A stretch of DNA of 64,000 nt from JBFWRK01 sp050248955 (GTDB lineage Bacteria; Actinomycetota; Acidimicrobiia; Acidimicrobiales; Ilumatobacteraceae), in assembly GCA_050248955.1 (NCBI GenBank), contig JBFWRK010000012.1, positions 101,992 through 165,991 on the forward strand. Direction: 5' to 3'. The translations under genes were made by a program, and so were the position numbers. Position 1 is the stretch's first letter, and every line of letters begins with the position of its first letter. A model generated the notes under the pieces. It had not been told where the DNA came from. It saw only the letters and a program-made list of their open reading frames with translations, and did not search any database. Shown here piece after piece: positions 1 through 8,198 of the stretch.

Positions 1-74
1 CCATCTGGATCGGCACCGGTCCCCCTCGTCCGTCTCCTCTATACAGTACCCTCAATTTCGCACAGAGCGAAGTG

Positions 75-93
75 GCTCCCGCATCGCGGGAGC
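75..93. terminator. GC-rich hairpin, possible terminator
   Basis: An 8-bp perfect inverted repeat, GCTCCCGC-ATC-GCGGGAGC, lies just beyond the 3' end of the minus-strand gene at 139-579. There is only a weak T-rich tail (TGTTTG) on the plus side. It could end transcription from either direction. Confidence 0.45.
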
Positions 94-138
94 TGTTTGC
101 GTGTGACCGTCACGTGACGTCCCCGTCTGGTGCGTGTC

Positions 139-579
139 CTAGTGATGAAAGTCGGTTCCGGCTGCGATCTCGATGATGAGGACGAGCGCGACGACGAAGT
201 CGATGCATGCGCAGAACGGTGGCCACCAGCGCGTGTTGACGACGAACTGGTGGCGTTCCTGCCAGACGTCCTTCAGACCGTGTGCGGCGTACCCGATGGC
301 GAGCAGCCAGGCGGTTCCGGTGACTGATGCCGAGGCGAGCAGTACGAAGGCGGCGGCGATCACGCTTTCGATCGCGATCACGCGCGGGCGGCCGTCGGCA
401 ACTGCGAAGCCGACGTAGACGGCGGCGATGAAGCAGAGCAGCAGCGCCTGCACGGTTGCCTGATCGAGCCACACGAGCCCGAGCGGGGACGCGGCTTGGA
501 TGACGCCGAAGACGAAGCCCCACAGGATCGGCGCTCGCAGTGACGGCCGCGCGTGGGGACTGTGCACGTCCGTCGTCAC
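139..579 (-). CDS. Small integral membrane protein (DUF6010-like)
   Basis: A 146-residue hydrophobic protein with about four membrane segments, at roughly residues 15-35, 42-62, 68-92 and 122-142. Between the third and fourth is a polar stretch with a His-rich motif (YAAHGLKDVWQERH), followed by WWPPFCACIDFVV. The pattern of membrane helices, GY..H and a WPPFCA motif recalls the DUF6010 family, from memory only. The reading frame is open much further upstream, but a GTG at 579 gives a compact protein without the low-complexity extension. No biochemical role can be assigned. It stands alone, and a hairpin lies just past its stop. Confidence 0.6.
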   Translation of the reverse strand: MTTDVHSPHARPSLRAPILWGFVFGVIQAASPLGLVWLDQATVQALLLCFIAAVYVGFAVADGRPRVIAIESVIAAAFVLLASASVTGTAWLLAIGYAAHGLKDVWQERHQFVVNTRWWPPFCACIDFVVALVLIIEIAAGTDFHH

Positions 580-795
580 ATCTCGACAGTTGCAGGTCCG
601 GCGTTGCGGTTCAAGAGGCGGGCCTTCCATTCCGCATCCTCGACAGCCTCCAGCGCCGCCAATCGGGCCCCAGCAGCCGCGCGATCTGAGTGCGTGTGAC
701 CGATGCGGACGCCCACCCCTTAGGACGAGCGTCAGCCCTGCCACGGGACACACCCCGTTCCGCACCACGAGCGCACCGAGCAGGAGCAAGCACCC

Positions 796-1845
796 ATGAA
801 CAGCATGATCGAGGTCGACAACAGCACGGTCGAGAACCGCCGCCGGATCCTGCGGAGCCGATTCGCTGTCGCCATCTTCGGCGCCGCGCTCATCACGGTC
901 GCGGCGTGCAGCGGCGACGGCCGGACAGACGCAAACGTCACTGGTGCCGGCGCTTCCGCCGCCTCGGCAACAACGGAGCAACCCGCGTCGTCCACGACGA
1001 GGACGCCCTTCGCCAGCACGACCGTCGCCAGTACGGACGAGACCGGTACGACGGTCGTCACCTCGGACGTGGCCGCAGCACGGCCGTCAGAAACCGTCGA
1101 CGAACTGGTCGACATCGAGGGCGGGCGAGTCCATGTTCGCTGCGTCGGCAGCGGCGACACGACCGTGCTGTTGATCGCCGGCTTCGAGAGCGGCGACGAC
1201 AGCTGGGGCAAGGTCGAACCCGACATCGCAGCACGCGCCCGCGTCTGCTCGTACGCCCGGCCTGGAACCGGAACGAGCGACCCGGCCGTCTCGACGCAGA
1301 CCTTCGCTACGCAAGCGACGCAACTCAGCGCCTTGCTCGCCACGATCGGTGAGCCAGGACCGTACGTGGTCGTCGGCCACTCCTTCGGCGGCGCGGAAGC
1401 GATCACCTTCGCCTCCCTGTACGCCGACCAGGTGACGGGGCTCGTGCTCATCGACGCCAGCCCCGCCACATGGCCCACCGAGCTCTGCGCAGTTGCCGAC
1501 GACGGCTCAGAATCCGCCGCCTTCGTCCGGTCGAACTGCGCCGGATGGGCCGATCCGACCGGCAACGTCGAGCACCTCGACGTCTTCGCCTCCTTCAAGG
1601 AAGTCGCCGGCATCGAGTCGCTCGGCTCGCTACCGATGACGGTGATCACTGCCGTCGACCGTCAGTTCCCCGGTCTCGCCGCCGCCGAGCTGGCACGCCT
1701 CACGGAGGCATGGAACCAAGGCCAGCAGCGATGGAGCGACCTGTCATCCACCTCACAGGTGGTGCCCGTCGAGGACACGAGCCATCACATCGAGCTCGAC
1801 CGCCCCGACGTGGTCATCGAAGCGATCCTCCGACTGCTGCCCTAG
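796..1845 (+). CDS. Lipoprotein alpha/beta hydrolase
   Basis: A 349-residue predicted secreted lipoprotein. The N-terminus has a basic stretch (RRRILRSR), a hydrophobic segment and a lipobox (TVAAC, Cys38), followed by a Thr/Ser-rich linker to about residue 95. The rest is an alpha/beta-hydrolase fold. The nucleophile elbow is GHSFGG (Ser196), Asp220 in VLIDASPA is the likely acid, and His330 or His331 in DTSHHIELD is the likely general base. The protein should be anchored outside the membrane. The substrate is unknown; esterase or lactonase activity is possible. The MFS gene follows after 47 bp and may be co-transcribed. Confidence 0.8.
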   Translation: MNSMIEVDNSTVENRRRILRSRFAVAIFGAALITVAACSGDGRTDANVTGAGASAASATTEQPASSTTRTPFASTTVASTDETGTTVVTSDVAAARPSETVDELVDIEGGRVHVRCVGSGDTTVLLIAGFESGDDSWGKVEPDIAARARVCSYARPGTGTSDPAVSTQTFATQATQLSALLATIGEPGPYVVVGHSFGGAEAITFASLYADQVTGLVLIDASPATWPTELCAVADDGSESAAFVRSNCAGWADPTGNVEHLDVFASFKEVAGIESLGSLPMTVITAVDRQFPGLAAAELARLTEAWNQGQQRWSDLSSTSQVVPVEDTSHHIELDRPDVVIEAILRLLP

Positions 1846-1892
1846 CCACCGGTCTCCGAACACGCCACCCACATCGAACCCAAGGAGTCACC

Positions 1893-3494
1893 ATGCACGG
1901 CCGTCCCACCTCTCAGTCCCTCGGCGAAGCGCACGCCAGCCACCCCAACCGGTGGCGGATCCTCGGCGTGCTCGTCCTCGCCCTCCTCGTCACCTCGATC
2001 GACCACACCATCATCAACGTCGCGATGCCACAACTCGTCGGAGACCTGGGTGCGAGCTCGGCCCAGTTGCAGTGGGTCGTCGCCTCCTACACGATCGTCT
2101 TCGCCGGCCTCCTCCTCACTGCCGGAAGCGTCGGTGACCGCTTCGGGCGTCGGCACGCGCTCCTCGCCGGATTGGCGACGTTCCTCGCCGGATCAGTGGT
2201 CGCCGCGACGGCGGGCTCGACGACCGCGCTGATCGTCGGCCGCTCGGTGATGGGCGTCGGCGGTGCGTTGATCATGCCGACCACGCTGTCGATCCTCGTC
2301 AACGTGTTCGGCGAGCCTCGCGAGCGCGCGAGAGCGATCGCGGCATGGACCGCTGCGAGCGGTGCCGGGATCGCGCTCGGGCCGATCGTCGGCGGGATGC
2401 TGATGCGCAGCTTCTCGTGGTCGTCGGTGTTCTGGATCAACGTGCCCCTGCTGGTCGCCGCGTTCGTCGGAGCAGTCCACCTCGTGCCCGACTCCCGCGA
2501 CCCGCACGCCACCAAGCTCGATCCGGTCGGAGCGCTCCTGTCGATCGCCGCAGTCGGCTCCCTCGTGTACGCCATCATCCAAGCCCCCGAGCGGGGATGG
2601 ACGTCGACTGCCTCGGTCACCAACTTCGCAGCTGGAACCGCACTCGGGATCCTGTTCGTTGCCTGGGAGATGCGCCGAGACGACCCGATGCTCGACATCG
2701 GCCTGTTCCGCAGTCGCGGGTTCTCGGCCGGCAGCATCGCGCTCGCCCTGCTGTTCTTCGCCATGGCCGGAACCGTGTTCATGCAGGCCCAGTACCTCCA
2801 GTTCGTCCTCGACTACACACCGCTCGCCGCCGGGTTTGCGCTTGTCCCAGCCGCGCTGGGGATGCTGGCCGGCACCGGAGCGGGAGCCCACCTTGCAGCC
2901 GCCCACGGCGGACGGGTCGCCGTCGCCGCCGGCACTCTGCTCGCGGCCGCCGGGGTGGCAGTGCAAGCCGCACTCGCCGACGGAGGCTCTTACCTCCCGA
3001 CCGGTGTCGGTCTGCTCCTGTTCGGCCTCGGCGCGGGGATCGCGATGCCGGCTGCGACCGAGATGATCATGGCCACGCTCCCACCGGCCCGCGCCGGAGT
3101 GGGCTCCGCCGTGAACGACACGGTCCGAGAGTTCGGCGGCGCTCTCGGGGTCGCAGTCATCGGGAGCGTCGCCGCGACGAGCTACGCGACGTCGATGCGC
3201 CGCGAACTCGTCCGCTTCCCCAACCTGACCGACATCGATGTCAGCCTGCTCACCAACAACGTCGGCGCCGCCATCAACAGCAGCCGCCGGCTGGGAGCAC
3301 AAGGCGATCCGATCTCGTCGCTCGCCCGGAGCACGTTCGTGGACTCGATGGGCACGTCACTCTGGATCGCGGCAGGCCTCGCGCTCTGCGCCGCGGTCGT
3401 CGCGCTCACGCTCCTGCCCCGGCACGCCGAGACATCCTCGGCTCTGACCCGCGCTCCCGCAACAGCGTTCGGCCAGACACCTGCAGTCGGCTGA
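1893..3494 (+). CDS. DHA2-family MFS drug exporter
   Basis: A 533-residue major facilitator of the 14-helix EmrB/QacA (DHA2) type. The first helix carries the family signature (SIDHTIINVAMPQL), followed by QWVVASYTIVFA, and the loop 2-3 motif is GDRFGRR. Proteins of this group export lipophilic drugs or dyes by proton antiport across the inner membrane. The open frame extends upstream through the hydrolase gene, but the ATG at 1893 is preceded by AAGGAG at 1882-1887 and is the obvious start. The C-terminus ends in a soluble Ala/Thr-rich tail. The substrate cannot be read from sequence. Confidence 0.88.
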   Translation: MHGRPTSQSLGEAHASHPNRWRILGVLVLALLVTSIDHTIINVAMPQLVGDLGASSAQLQWVVASYTIVFAGLLLTAGSVGDRFGRRHALLAGLATFLAGSVVAATAGSTTALIVGRSVMGVGGALIMPTTLSILVNVFGEPRERARAIAAWTAASGAGIALGPIVGGMLMRSFSWSSVFWINVPLLVAAFVGAVHLVPDSRDPHATKLDPVGALLSIAAVGSLVYAIIQAPERGWTSTASVTNFAAGTALGILFVAWEMRRDDPMLDIGLFRSRGFSAGSIALALLFFAMAGTVFMQAQYLQFVLDYTPLAAGFALVPAALGMLAGTGAGAHLAAAHGGRVAVAAGTLLAAAGVAVQAALADGGSYLPTGVGLLLFGLGAGIAMPAATEMIMATLPPARAGVGSAVNDTVREFGGALGVAVIGSVAATSYATSMRRELVRFPNLTDIDVSLLTNNVGAAINSSRRLGAQGDPISSLARSTFVDSMGTSLWIAAGLALCAAVVALTLLPRHAETSSALTRAPATAFGQTPAVG

Positions 3495-3548
3495 TCCCTT
3501 CCCGTCTGTCGTCAGCCACCGGCTGTGCGGTTGCTGACTCGCAGCACG

Positions 3549-4151
3549 TCACGCCGCCGAACGTGGTAGCGCTCGACGAAGCAGTTCGGCGCCTCGACGA
3601 CCGGCCATGTCGGGCTCGGCGAGGCGCCGCCACGCTTCCTCGACGGTGAACAACCCGCGTTCGAGACAGTCCCGCACCAAGACCTCCAGATGGGCAGCGG
3701 GGACCTCGGGCGCCACGTCGATGACGGTGCGCAACGCGGTCGTGCATCGGATGCCGTCGACCGTGGTGACGTCGGAGTCGGGAAGTTCGTCCCGATGAAT
3801 GACGACCTCTTGCTCACCGAGCCACATCCGCTCGGTGAGCAGGCCGTTGCGGTCCACTCCGAGTGGCTCGGCGAGCGAGTGGCTCACGTCGAGCCCATCC
3901 TCGTCGAACCGACAGCCACACGAGATCAGTTGGCGACGGCACGCTGGGCATCGCTGGAGGTCACATCCAGGGTGGTGCCACCCACCACGGACGACCCCGC
4001 AGTCCCCGCACCGGTCGCCACCCGTTCGCCGGCCGGGCTCGTCACCGAAGGGAACCATGTCGAAACGGCGCCCATTCCGATGGAAGGCATCGACGTTGCA
4101 CGAAACGGCCGTCGTCATTTCACCGTCGCACCAGCTGCAGACGGCCATCAC
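3549..4151 (-). CDS. Cys-rich protein with AbiEi-like region
   Basis: A 200-residue protein in two parts. Residues 1-85 contain several Cys pairs (CSWCDGE, DRCGDCG, RCPACRR, CGC) and look like one or more zinc ribbons. Residues 120-195 (VDGIRCTTALRTVIDVA, then a Leu/Glu-rich helix pair and GRRGAELLRRAL) resemble the linker region of type IV AbiEi-like antitoxin and DUF559 proteins common in actinobacteria. The nuclease domain that often follows is absent. A regulatory or nucleic-acid role is an inference. It is monocistronic, and its start lies in GC-rich DNA with no strong ribosome site. Confidence 0.6.
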   Translation of the reverse strand: MMAVCSWCDGEMTTAVSCNVDAFHRNGRRFDMVPFGDEPGRRTGGDRCGDCGVVRGGWHHPGCDLQRCPACRRQLISCGCRFDEDGLDVSHSLAEPLGVDRNGLLTERMWLGEQEVVIHRDELPDSDVTTVDGIRCTTALRTVIDVAPEVPAAHLEVLVRDCLERGLFTVEEAWRRLAEPDMAGRRGAELLRRALPRSAA

Positions 4152-4484
4152 GCCACGTCCCGCACGTCGTCACCGTGCGCTCGCAACGGCGTCCGACCGG
4201 AACGGTCCCCTGACAATTGCGGTTGATCGCTGTGCATGCAGCAGCCCCTTGGTCGATCGGTGGATCTGACGGGGACAGCCGTCCCGAGGCGCAGCACGGC
4301 GCTCCCGAGACCATATCGGCGCACCCAGCACGCCCACACCCGAGGGATGGCTGGGAGGAGTCGCCCGGGCCTACCCGATTGCGCGACATCCAACACGCCG
4401 CACGGTCGTGCGCTTCCGTCATCCGCTGTGGCAGCGACTAGGGCTAGGGAGCCGGCCAACTCCGCTCGCAGCCCCTCGGCGTGC
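4152..4484. other. No gene recognised (333 bp)
   Basis: The stretch lies between the start of the Cys-rich gene and the end of the MarR gene. Open frames exist on both strands but show no recognisable motif, and none has a convincing ribosome site. Confidence 0.5.
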
Positions 4485-4997
4485 TCATCGGCTGAGGCTC
4501 CTCGTTCTGGTGGCTCTTTCGGGCTGCTCCTGTACTGGTTCGTCGAAGGCGGCGAGCACGACCCCGGCGGCGTCGCCGATGGCGTCGAGCTGGCTCGGGG
4601 TGAGCCGGTCGACGAAGAGGCGGCGAACGGCGGCCGCATGTCCGGGTGCAGCGGCTTCGATGTCTGTGCGGCCGCGCTTGGTGATGATCACGTAGGCGCC
4701 GCGCCGGTCGGAGTCGCACTGCTCTTTCGTCACCAGGTCGCGGCCGGCCATGCGGCCGACGTGGTGCGACAAGCGGCTCTTCTCCCATCCGAGAACGCCG
4801 GCGAGCTCGAAGAGGCGCATCCGACCGTCGGGGTGGTCGGTGAGCGCCACGAGCACGAGGTAGTCGGGATAGGACAGTCCCGAGTCGGCGGAGAGCTGAC
4901 GCGCGAGTTCGCCTTCGAGGCGCATCTGCATGAACTGCAGCGACCGCCAAGCCCGCTCCTCCCGCTCGTTCAGCCAGCGGACGTTCTCCATGCCCAC
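4485..4997 (-). CDS. MarR-family transcriptional regulator
   Basis: A 170-residue winged-helix repressor. Helices around residues 20-45 are followed by the HTH (LFELAGVLGWEKSRLSHHVGRM, residues about 62-84) and a wing containing CDSDRRGAYVIIT, a pattern diagnostic of MarR. The C-terminal helices dimerise. The gene is divergent from the YceI gene, and the 76 bp between them holds two inverted repeats, so autoregulation and control of yceI are likely. The start could be the GTG at 4997 or the ATG at 4991; both fall close to the first repeat. In related clusters MarR plus YceI often answers phenolic or oxidative ligands, but no ligand can be named here. Confidence 0.88.
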   Translation of the reverse strand: MGMENVRWLNEREERAWRSLQFMQMRLEGELARQLSADSGLSYPDYLVLVALTDHPDGRMRLFELAGVLGWEKSRLSHHVGRMAGRDLVTKEQCDSDRRGAYVIITKRGRTDIEAAAPGHAAAVRRLFVDRLTPSQLDAIGDAAGVVLAAFDEPVQEQPERATRTRSLSR

Positions 4998-5046
4998 ATG
5001 GTAACGGGGGAATAGATGACACGTCTACCATGTTATGTGACGTGTC
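4996..5046. promoter_or_regulatory. Divergent promoter with two inverted repeats
   Basis: ACATGGTA (4996-5003) is repeated inverted as TACCATGT (5026-5033), and GACACGTC (5018-5025) as GACGTGTC (5039-5046). The two palindromes interleave between the MarR and YceI starts, which is the expected layout for a MarR dimer operator controlling both directions. Confidence 0.55.
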
Positions 5047-5073
5047 CACCAAGTTCTGAGGAGATCACATCAC

Positions 5074-5637
5074 ATGAGCACCGCCACCGCCTCCACCATC
5101 CAGACCGGCACCTACGCCATCGACCCCACCCACAGCCGCATTGGCTTCGTGGCCCGCCACGCCATGGTCACCAAGGTCCGCGGCTCGTTCAACGAGTTCG
5201 ACGGTTCCGGCTACTTCGACACCGAGAACCCGACCAGCTCGCACCTGCAGCTGACCATCAAGGCCGACAGCATCGACACTCGCAATGGCGACCGTGACGC
5301 GCATCTCCGCTCGAACGACTTCTTCGACATGGCGACGTTCCCGGAGATCACGTTCGCCTCTACGTCTGTCGAGCAGGTCGACGCCGAGAACTACCGCGTG
5401 ACCGGCGACCTCACGATCAAGGGCGTCACCAAGCCCGTGACCGTCGACTTCGAGTACGCCGGCAGCGCGGTCGACCCATACGGCAACCAGCGCATCGGGC
5501 TCGACGGCAAGACCACCGTCAACCGCAAGGATTGGGGCGTCAACTGGAACGCCGCCCTCGAAGCCGGCGGCGTCCTCGTCGGGGAGAAGGTCACCCTCGA
5601 GTTCGAAGTGTCCGCCATCCGCACCGACGCCCGCTGA
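5074..5637 (+). CDS. YceI family protein
   Basis: A 187-residue lipocalin-like beta-barrel of the YceI family. Typical features are the opening YAIDPTHSRIGFVARH, the HLRSNDFFDMATFPEITF segment and the ending KTTVNRKDWGVNWN. YceI proteins bind isoprenoid-like molecules in a long hydrophobic tunnel. This copy lacks a signal peptide, so it is probably cytoplasmic, as in many actinobacterial copies. GAGGAG at 5059-5064 precedes the ATG. It is divergent from the MarR gene and is followed closely by an SDR gene in the same direction, suggesting one MarR-controlled transcript. Confidence 0.9.
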   Translation: MSTATASTIQTGTYAIDPTHSRIGFVARHAMVTKVRGSFNEFDGSGYFDTENPTSSHLQLTIKADSIDTRNGDRDAHLRSNDFFDMATFPEITFASTSVEQVDAENYRVTGDLTIKGVTKPVTVDFEYAGSAVDPYGNQRIGLDGKTTVNRKDWGVNWNAALEAGGVLVGEKVTLEFEVSAIRTDAR

Positions 5638-5666
5638 ACACGGGCAGAAGGAAGAAGGGGAACGTC

Positions 5667-6431
5667 ATGCCTGAGCAACTGCTGGACTTCACCGGAAAGG
5701 TCGTCCTCGTCACCGGCGGGGCGACCGGCATCGGGCGAGCCACCTCGCTGGCCTTCGCCCGCCAGGGCGCCACCGTCGTGATCGGCGACGTCGACGACCG
5801 GGCGGCCGAGACCGTGCGCCTCATCGAAGACGTTGGTGGCACCGGGCTGTTCGTGCGCACCGACGTCACTGTCGCCGCCGACGTCGAGCGCCTCGTCAAC
5901 ACTGCGGTCGACACCTACGGCGGGCTGCACGTCGCGTTCAACAACGCCGGCATCCTGCCTCCCACCGGCCCGCTGCTCGACCAGACGGAGGCGGACTGGG
6001 ACAAGACCATCGCCGTCGACCTCAAAGGCGTGTTCCTCGCCCTCAAGTACGAGATCGCCCACATGGTCACCGCCGGCGGCGGCGCCATCGTCAACACCGC
6101 ATCCATCGCCGGAGTCATCGCCGACCCGGGCATGGCCCCCTACGTCGCCGCCAAGCACGGCGTCATCGGCCTCACCAAAGCGGCCGCCCTCGACTACGCC
6201 ACGGCAGGCGTCCGGGTGAACGCCCTGGCCCCCGGACTCGTGGCGACCGGCATGACCAAGGGGTGGCTCGACGACCCAGAGATGCGCAAGGTCGTCGTGG
6301 CCGGCTCACAGCTCGGCCGTCCCGCCGAGCCCGAGGAGATCGCCGGCATGGTCCTGTACCTGACGTCGGATCTCGCGTCGTTCGCCACCGGCGGCGTGTA
6401 CGTCGTCGACGGCGGCCAGACCGCCCACTGA
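5667..6431 (+). CDS. Short-chain dehydrogenase/reductase
   Basis: A 254-residue classical SDR. It has the cofactor motif TGGATGIG (residues about 14-21), NNAG, the catalytic Ser (NTASIAG) and YVAAK (Tyr and Lys of the active site), ending in VDGGQTAH. The Asp in GDVDD after strand 2 points to NAD(H) rather than NADP(H). GAAGAAGGGG precedes the ATG at 5667. It lies 29 bp after yceI, so it is probably in the same operon. The substrate is unknown; it could act on the same small molecule sensed by the MarR protein. Confidence 0.85.
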   Translation: MPEQLLDFTGKVVLVTGGATGIGRATSLAFARQGATVVIGDVDDRAAETVRLIEDVGGTGLFVRTDVTVAADVERLVNTAVDTYGGLHVAFNNAGILPPTGPLLDQTEADWDKTIAVDLKGVFLALKYEIAHMVTAGGGAIVNTASIAGVIADPGMAPYVAAKHGVIGLTKAAALDYATAGVRVNALAPGLVATGMTKGWLDDPEMRKVVVAGSQLGRPAEPEEIAGMVLYLTSDLASFATGGVYVVDGGQTAH

Positions 6432-6486
6432 ACCCCGGACCGGAGCGGGTGCGCCCGCTCCGGTTCCTCACCCCTCGGAGCCTTCC

Positions 6487-7008
6487 ATGTCGTTCTCACC
6501 TGTTCGTCTCAACCACGCCGTGCTGTTCGTCGCCGACCTCGACCGGTCGGTGCGCTTCTACACCGAGCTGTTCGGCATGGAGATCGTCGCCCGCGAACAG
6601 CGCGCCAACGCCGCCTTCCTGCGCCTGCCGCGCTCGGGCAACCACCACGACCTCGGCCTGTTCGGCGTCGGCGCCGCTGGCGGCCCCAAACGCCGCGGCG
6701 CCATCGGCCTCTATCACCTGGCCTGGCAGCTCGACACGATCGACGAGCTCGCGGCGGCCCGCCAGGCCCTGCTCGACGCCGCCGCCTACACCGGCGAATC
6801 CAGCCACGGGGCCACCAAGAGCATCTACGGCGCCGACCCCGACGGCAACGAGTTCGAGCTCATGTGGATGCTCCCCCGCGACGAGTGGGGCCCGTACGAG
6901 AACGCTGCCCCGATCGACCACCTCGACCTCGCCGGCGAGGTGCAGCGCTGGAGCGGCGTCCGCACCGCCGGGCACATCACGCCCGACTCCGCGCAGGCAC
7001 GGTCATGA
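6487..7008 (+). CDS. VOC-superfamily dioxygenase/glyoxalase-like protein
   Basis: A 173-residue protein with the vicinal-oxygen-chelate fold in two beta-alpha modules. It begins RLNHAVLFVADLDRSVRFYTELFGMEIV and has a second metal-ligand region (LYHLAWQ) and a terminal DPDGNEFELMW, where Glu is the usual metal ligand. His11, the His in YHLAW and the final Glu would form the facial triad, as in extradiol dioxygenase-like VOC proteins. It is third in the MarR-linked block after yceI and the SDR. Reaction type is uncertain. Confidence 0.8.
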   Translation: MSFSPVRLNHAVLFVADLDRSVRFYTELFGMEIVAREQRANAAFLRLPRSGNHHDLGLFGVGAAGGPKRRGAIGLYHLAWQLDTIDELAAARQALLDAAAYTGESSHGATKSIYGADPDGNEFELMWMLPRDEWGPYENAAPIDHLDLAGEVQRWSGVRTAGHITPDSAQARS

Positions 7009-7088
7009 GCTCATTCGCCCCGCCGGTCTTCGCCCGCGGGTCCGACGAGACCGAGATCATCGCCCTCGCCGGCTACACCAGCCGCTGA
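7005..7088 (+). CDS. Short ORF overlapping the VOC gene stop
   Basis: A 27-codon frame starting at ATGA and overlapping the VOC stop, hence translationally coupled if real. The product begins MSSFAPPVFARG and has no recognisable domain. It may be a genuine microprotein or a fragment left from a larger gene. Confidence 0.25.
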   Translation: MSSFAPPVFARGSDETEIIALAGYTSR

Positions 7089-7134
7089 AACCCTGACGGC
7101 GCCGCGTGCCCGCAACGTCGGCCGGAACCCGAGT

Positions 7135-7560
7135 TCACGGGCGGATGAGCTCGGTCTCGGCGGCGTGACGCGCTCGGAGATCTGCGTTCCAGTCCCCGCT
7201 GCAGTAGATGGTCAGCTCGGCGATGCGGCCGCCACGAACCGCGGCGAGGAGGATCTTGCGGTCGGTGATCTCCTCGCCGTCATCCTGGTGGCGGCCGGCG
7301 AACTCGGCCACGAAGCCGGATGCGGTGGGAATCGTGCGGATCACCCTCGTTTCGGCGCCGTCGGGCATGAACCCCTTGATCCAGGCATCGAAGGAGTCCT
7401 TGCCCTGGAGCTGGAAGCGCCACAGCGGCGGGTTGCCGTCGAGGAAGACCTCGTCGGCGAGGACGTCGCCGGCGGCGCCGGTGCGGAACACGTCGGCGAG
7501 ACGTTCGCTGAGCTCTTGTGCGAGCGCGTCGTCGAGGACGGTTGATGCGAGCTGGCTCAT
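7135..7560 (-). CDS. SnoaL-like (NTF2 fold) protein
   Basis: A 141-residue single-domain protein with the cone-shaped NTF2/SnoaL fold: an N-terminal helix (LAQELSERLADVFRTG), the segment VFLDGNPPLWRFQLQG and a final strand pair (GGRIAELTIYCSGDW). The family includes isomerases, polyketide cyclases and ligand-binding proteins, so function is open. The ATG at 7560 is chosen because the upstream part of the frame is low-complexity and runs antisense to the next gene. It is convergent with the VOC gene and divergent from a second SnoaL-type gene. Confidence 0.7.
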   Translation of the reverse strand: MSQLASTVLDDALAQELSERLADVFRTGAAGDVLADEVFLDGNPPLWRFQLQGKDSFDAWIKGFMPDGAETRVIRTIPTASGFVAEFAGRHQDDGEEITDRKILLAAVRGGRIAELTIYCSGDWNADLRARHAAETELIRP

Positions 7561-7771
7561 GTCGGTTCTGCTCCTGGTTGGTCGCTGTCGTACGACGGTA
7601 CGAAACGACCAGCGGTCAGCGCATCGGGAGAAGCATGGAAGATCCAGATGCTGGCATCGGTAGAACGTCTGAGTCGGCTGCTCCCTGAAATCATCGGTTC
7701 GCCCGATGTGCGCGCTCGCTCGCTGTTCGTACGGTCGCAAGGTGAGAAACGGACCACCTTCTGGAGGACTG

Positions 7772-8167
7772 ATGAGCGACCATCCCAACGTCAAGACCGT
7801 GAACAGCATGACGGAGGCGATCTTCAGCCAGGACCACGATGCCCTGGCCAAGATCTTCACCGACGACCTCGTGTTCCATCTCCGCGGCCCGGATCCGATG
7901 GCGGGCGACCACGCAGGTGTGGGTGGGCTGCTCGGGGTCGTCGGCTCGTGGTTCGAGGCCACCAACGGCCAGATCGGGCTCGACCAGCAGTTCTGCATCG
8001 GCACCGACGGGTGGGCTGCAGAGTGGGAGCACGCCACGTTGCATCGCAAGGGCAGCACTCTCGAATCGCGCAATGCGTTCGTGTACCGGTTCGAAGGCGA
8101 TCGCATCGCCGAGATGTGGATGTTCCTCGGTGCACCGCGCGAGGAGGCCGAGGCGTTCTTCGGCTGA
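7772..8167 (+). CDS. SnoaL-like (NTF2 fold) protein
   Basis: A 131-residue SnoaL-type protein with N-terminal helix MTEAIFSQDHDALAKIF, then DDLVFHLRGPDP and a C-terminal GDRIAEMWMFLG. GGAGG at 7763-7767 fixes the start at ATG 7772. The downstream LuxR-type regulator begins 31 bp later and may be co-transcribed. It differs in sequence from the divergent SnoaL gene at 7135-7560. Possible roles include a small-molecule isomerase or hydratase. Confidence 0.75.
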   Translation: MSDHPNVKTVNSMTEAIFSQDHDALAKIFTDDLVFHLRGPDPMAGDHAGVGGLLGVVGSWFEATNGQIGLDQQFCIGTDGWAAEWEHATLHRKGSTLESRNAFVYRFEGDRIAEMWMFLGAPREEAEAFFG

Positions 8168-8198
8168 CCACAGCCTTCAGTTCGGCGAAACTGGTCGC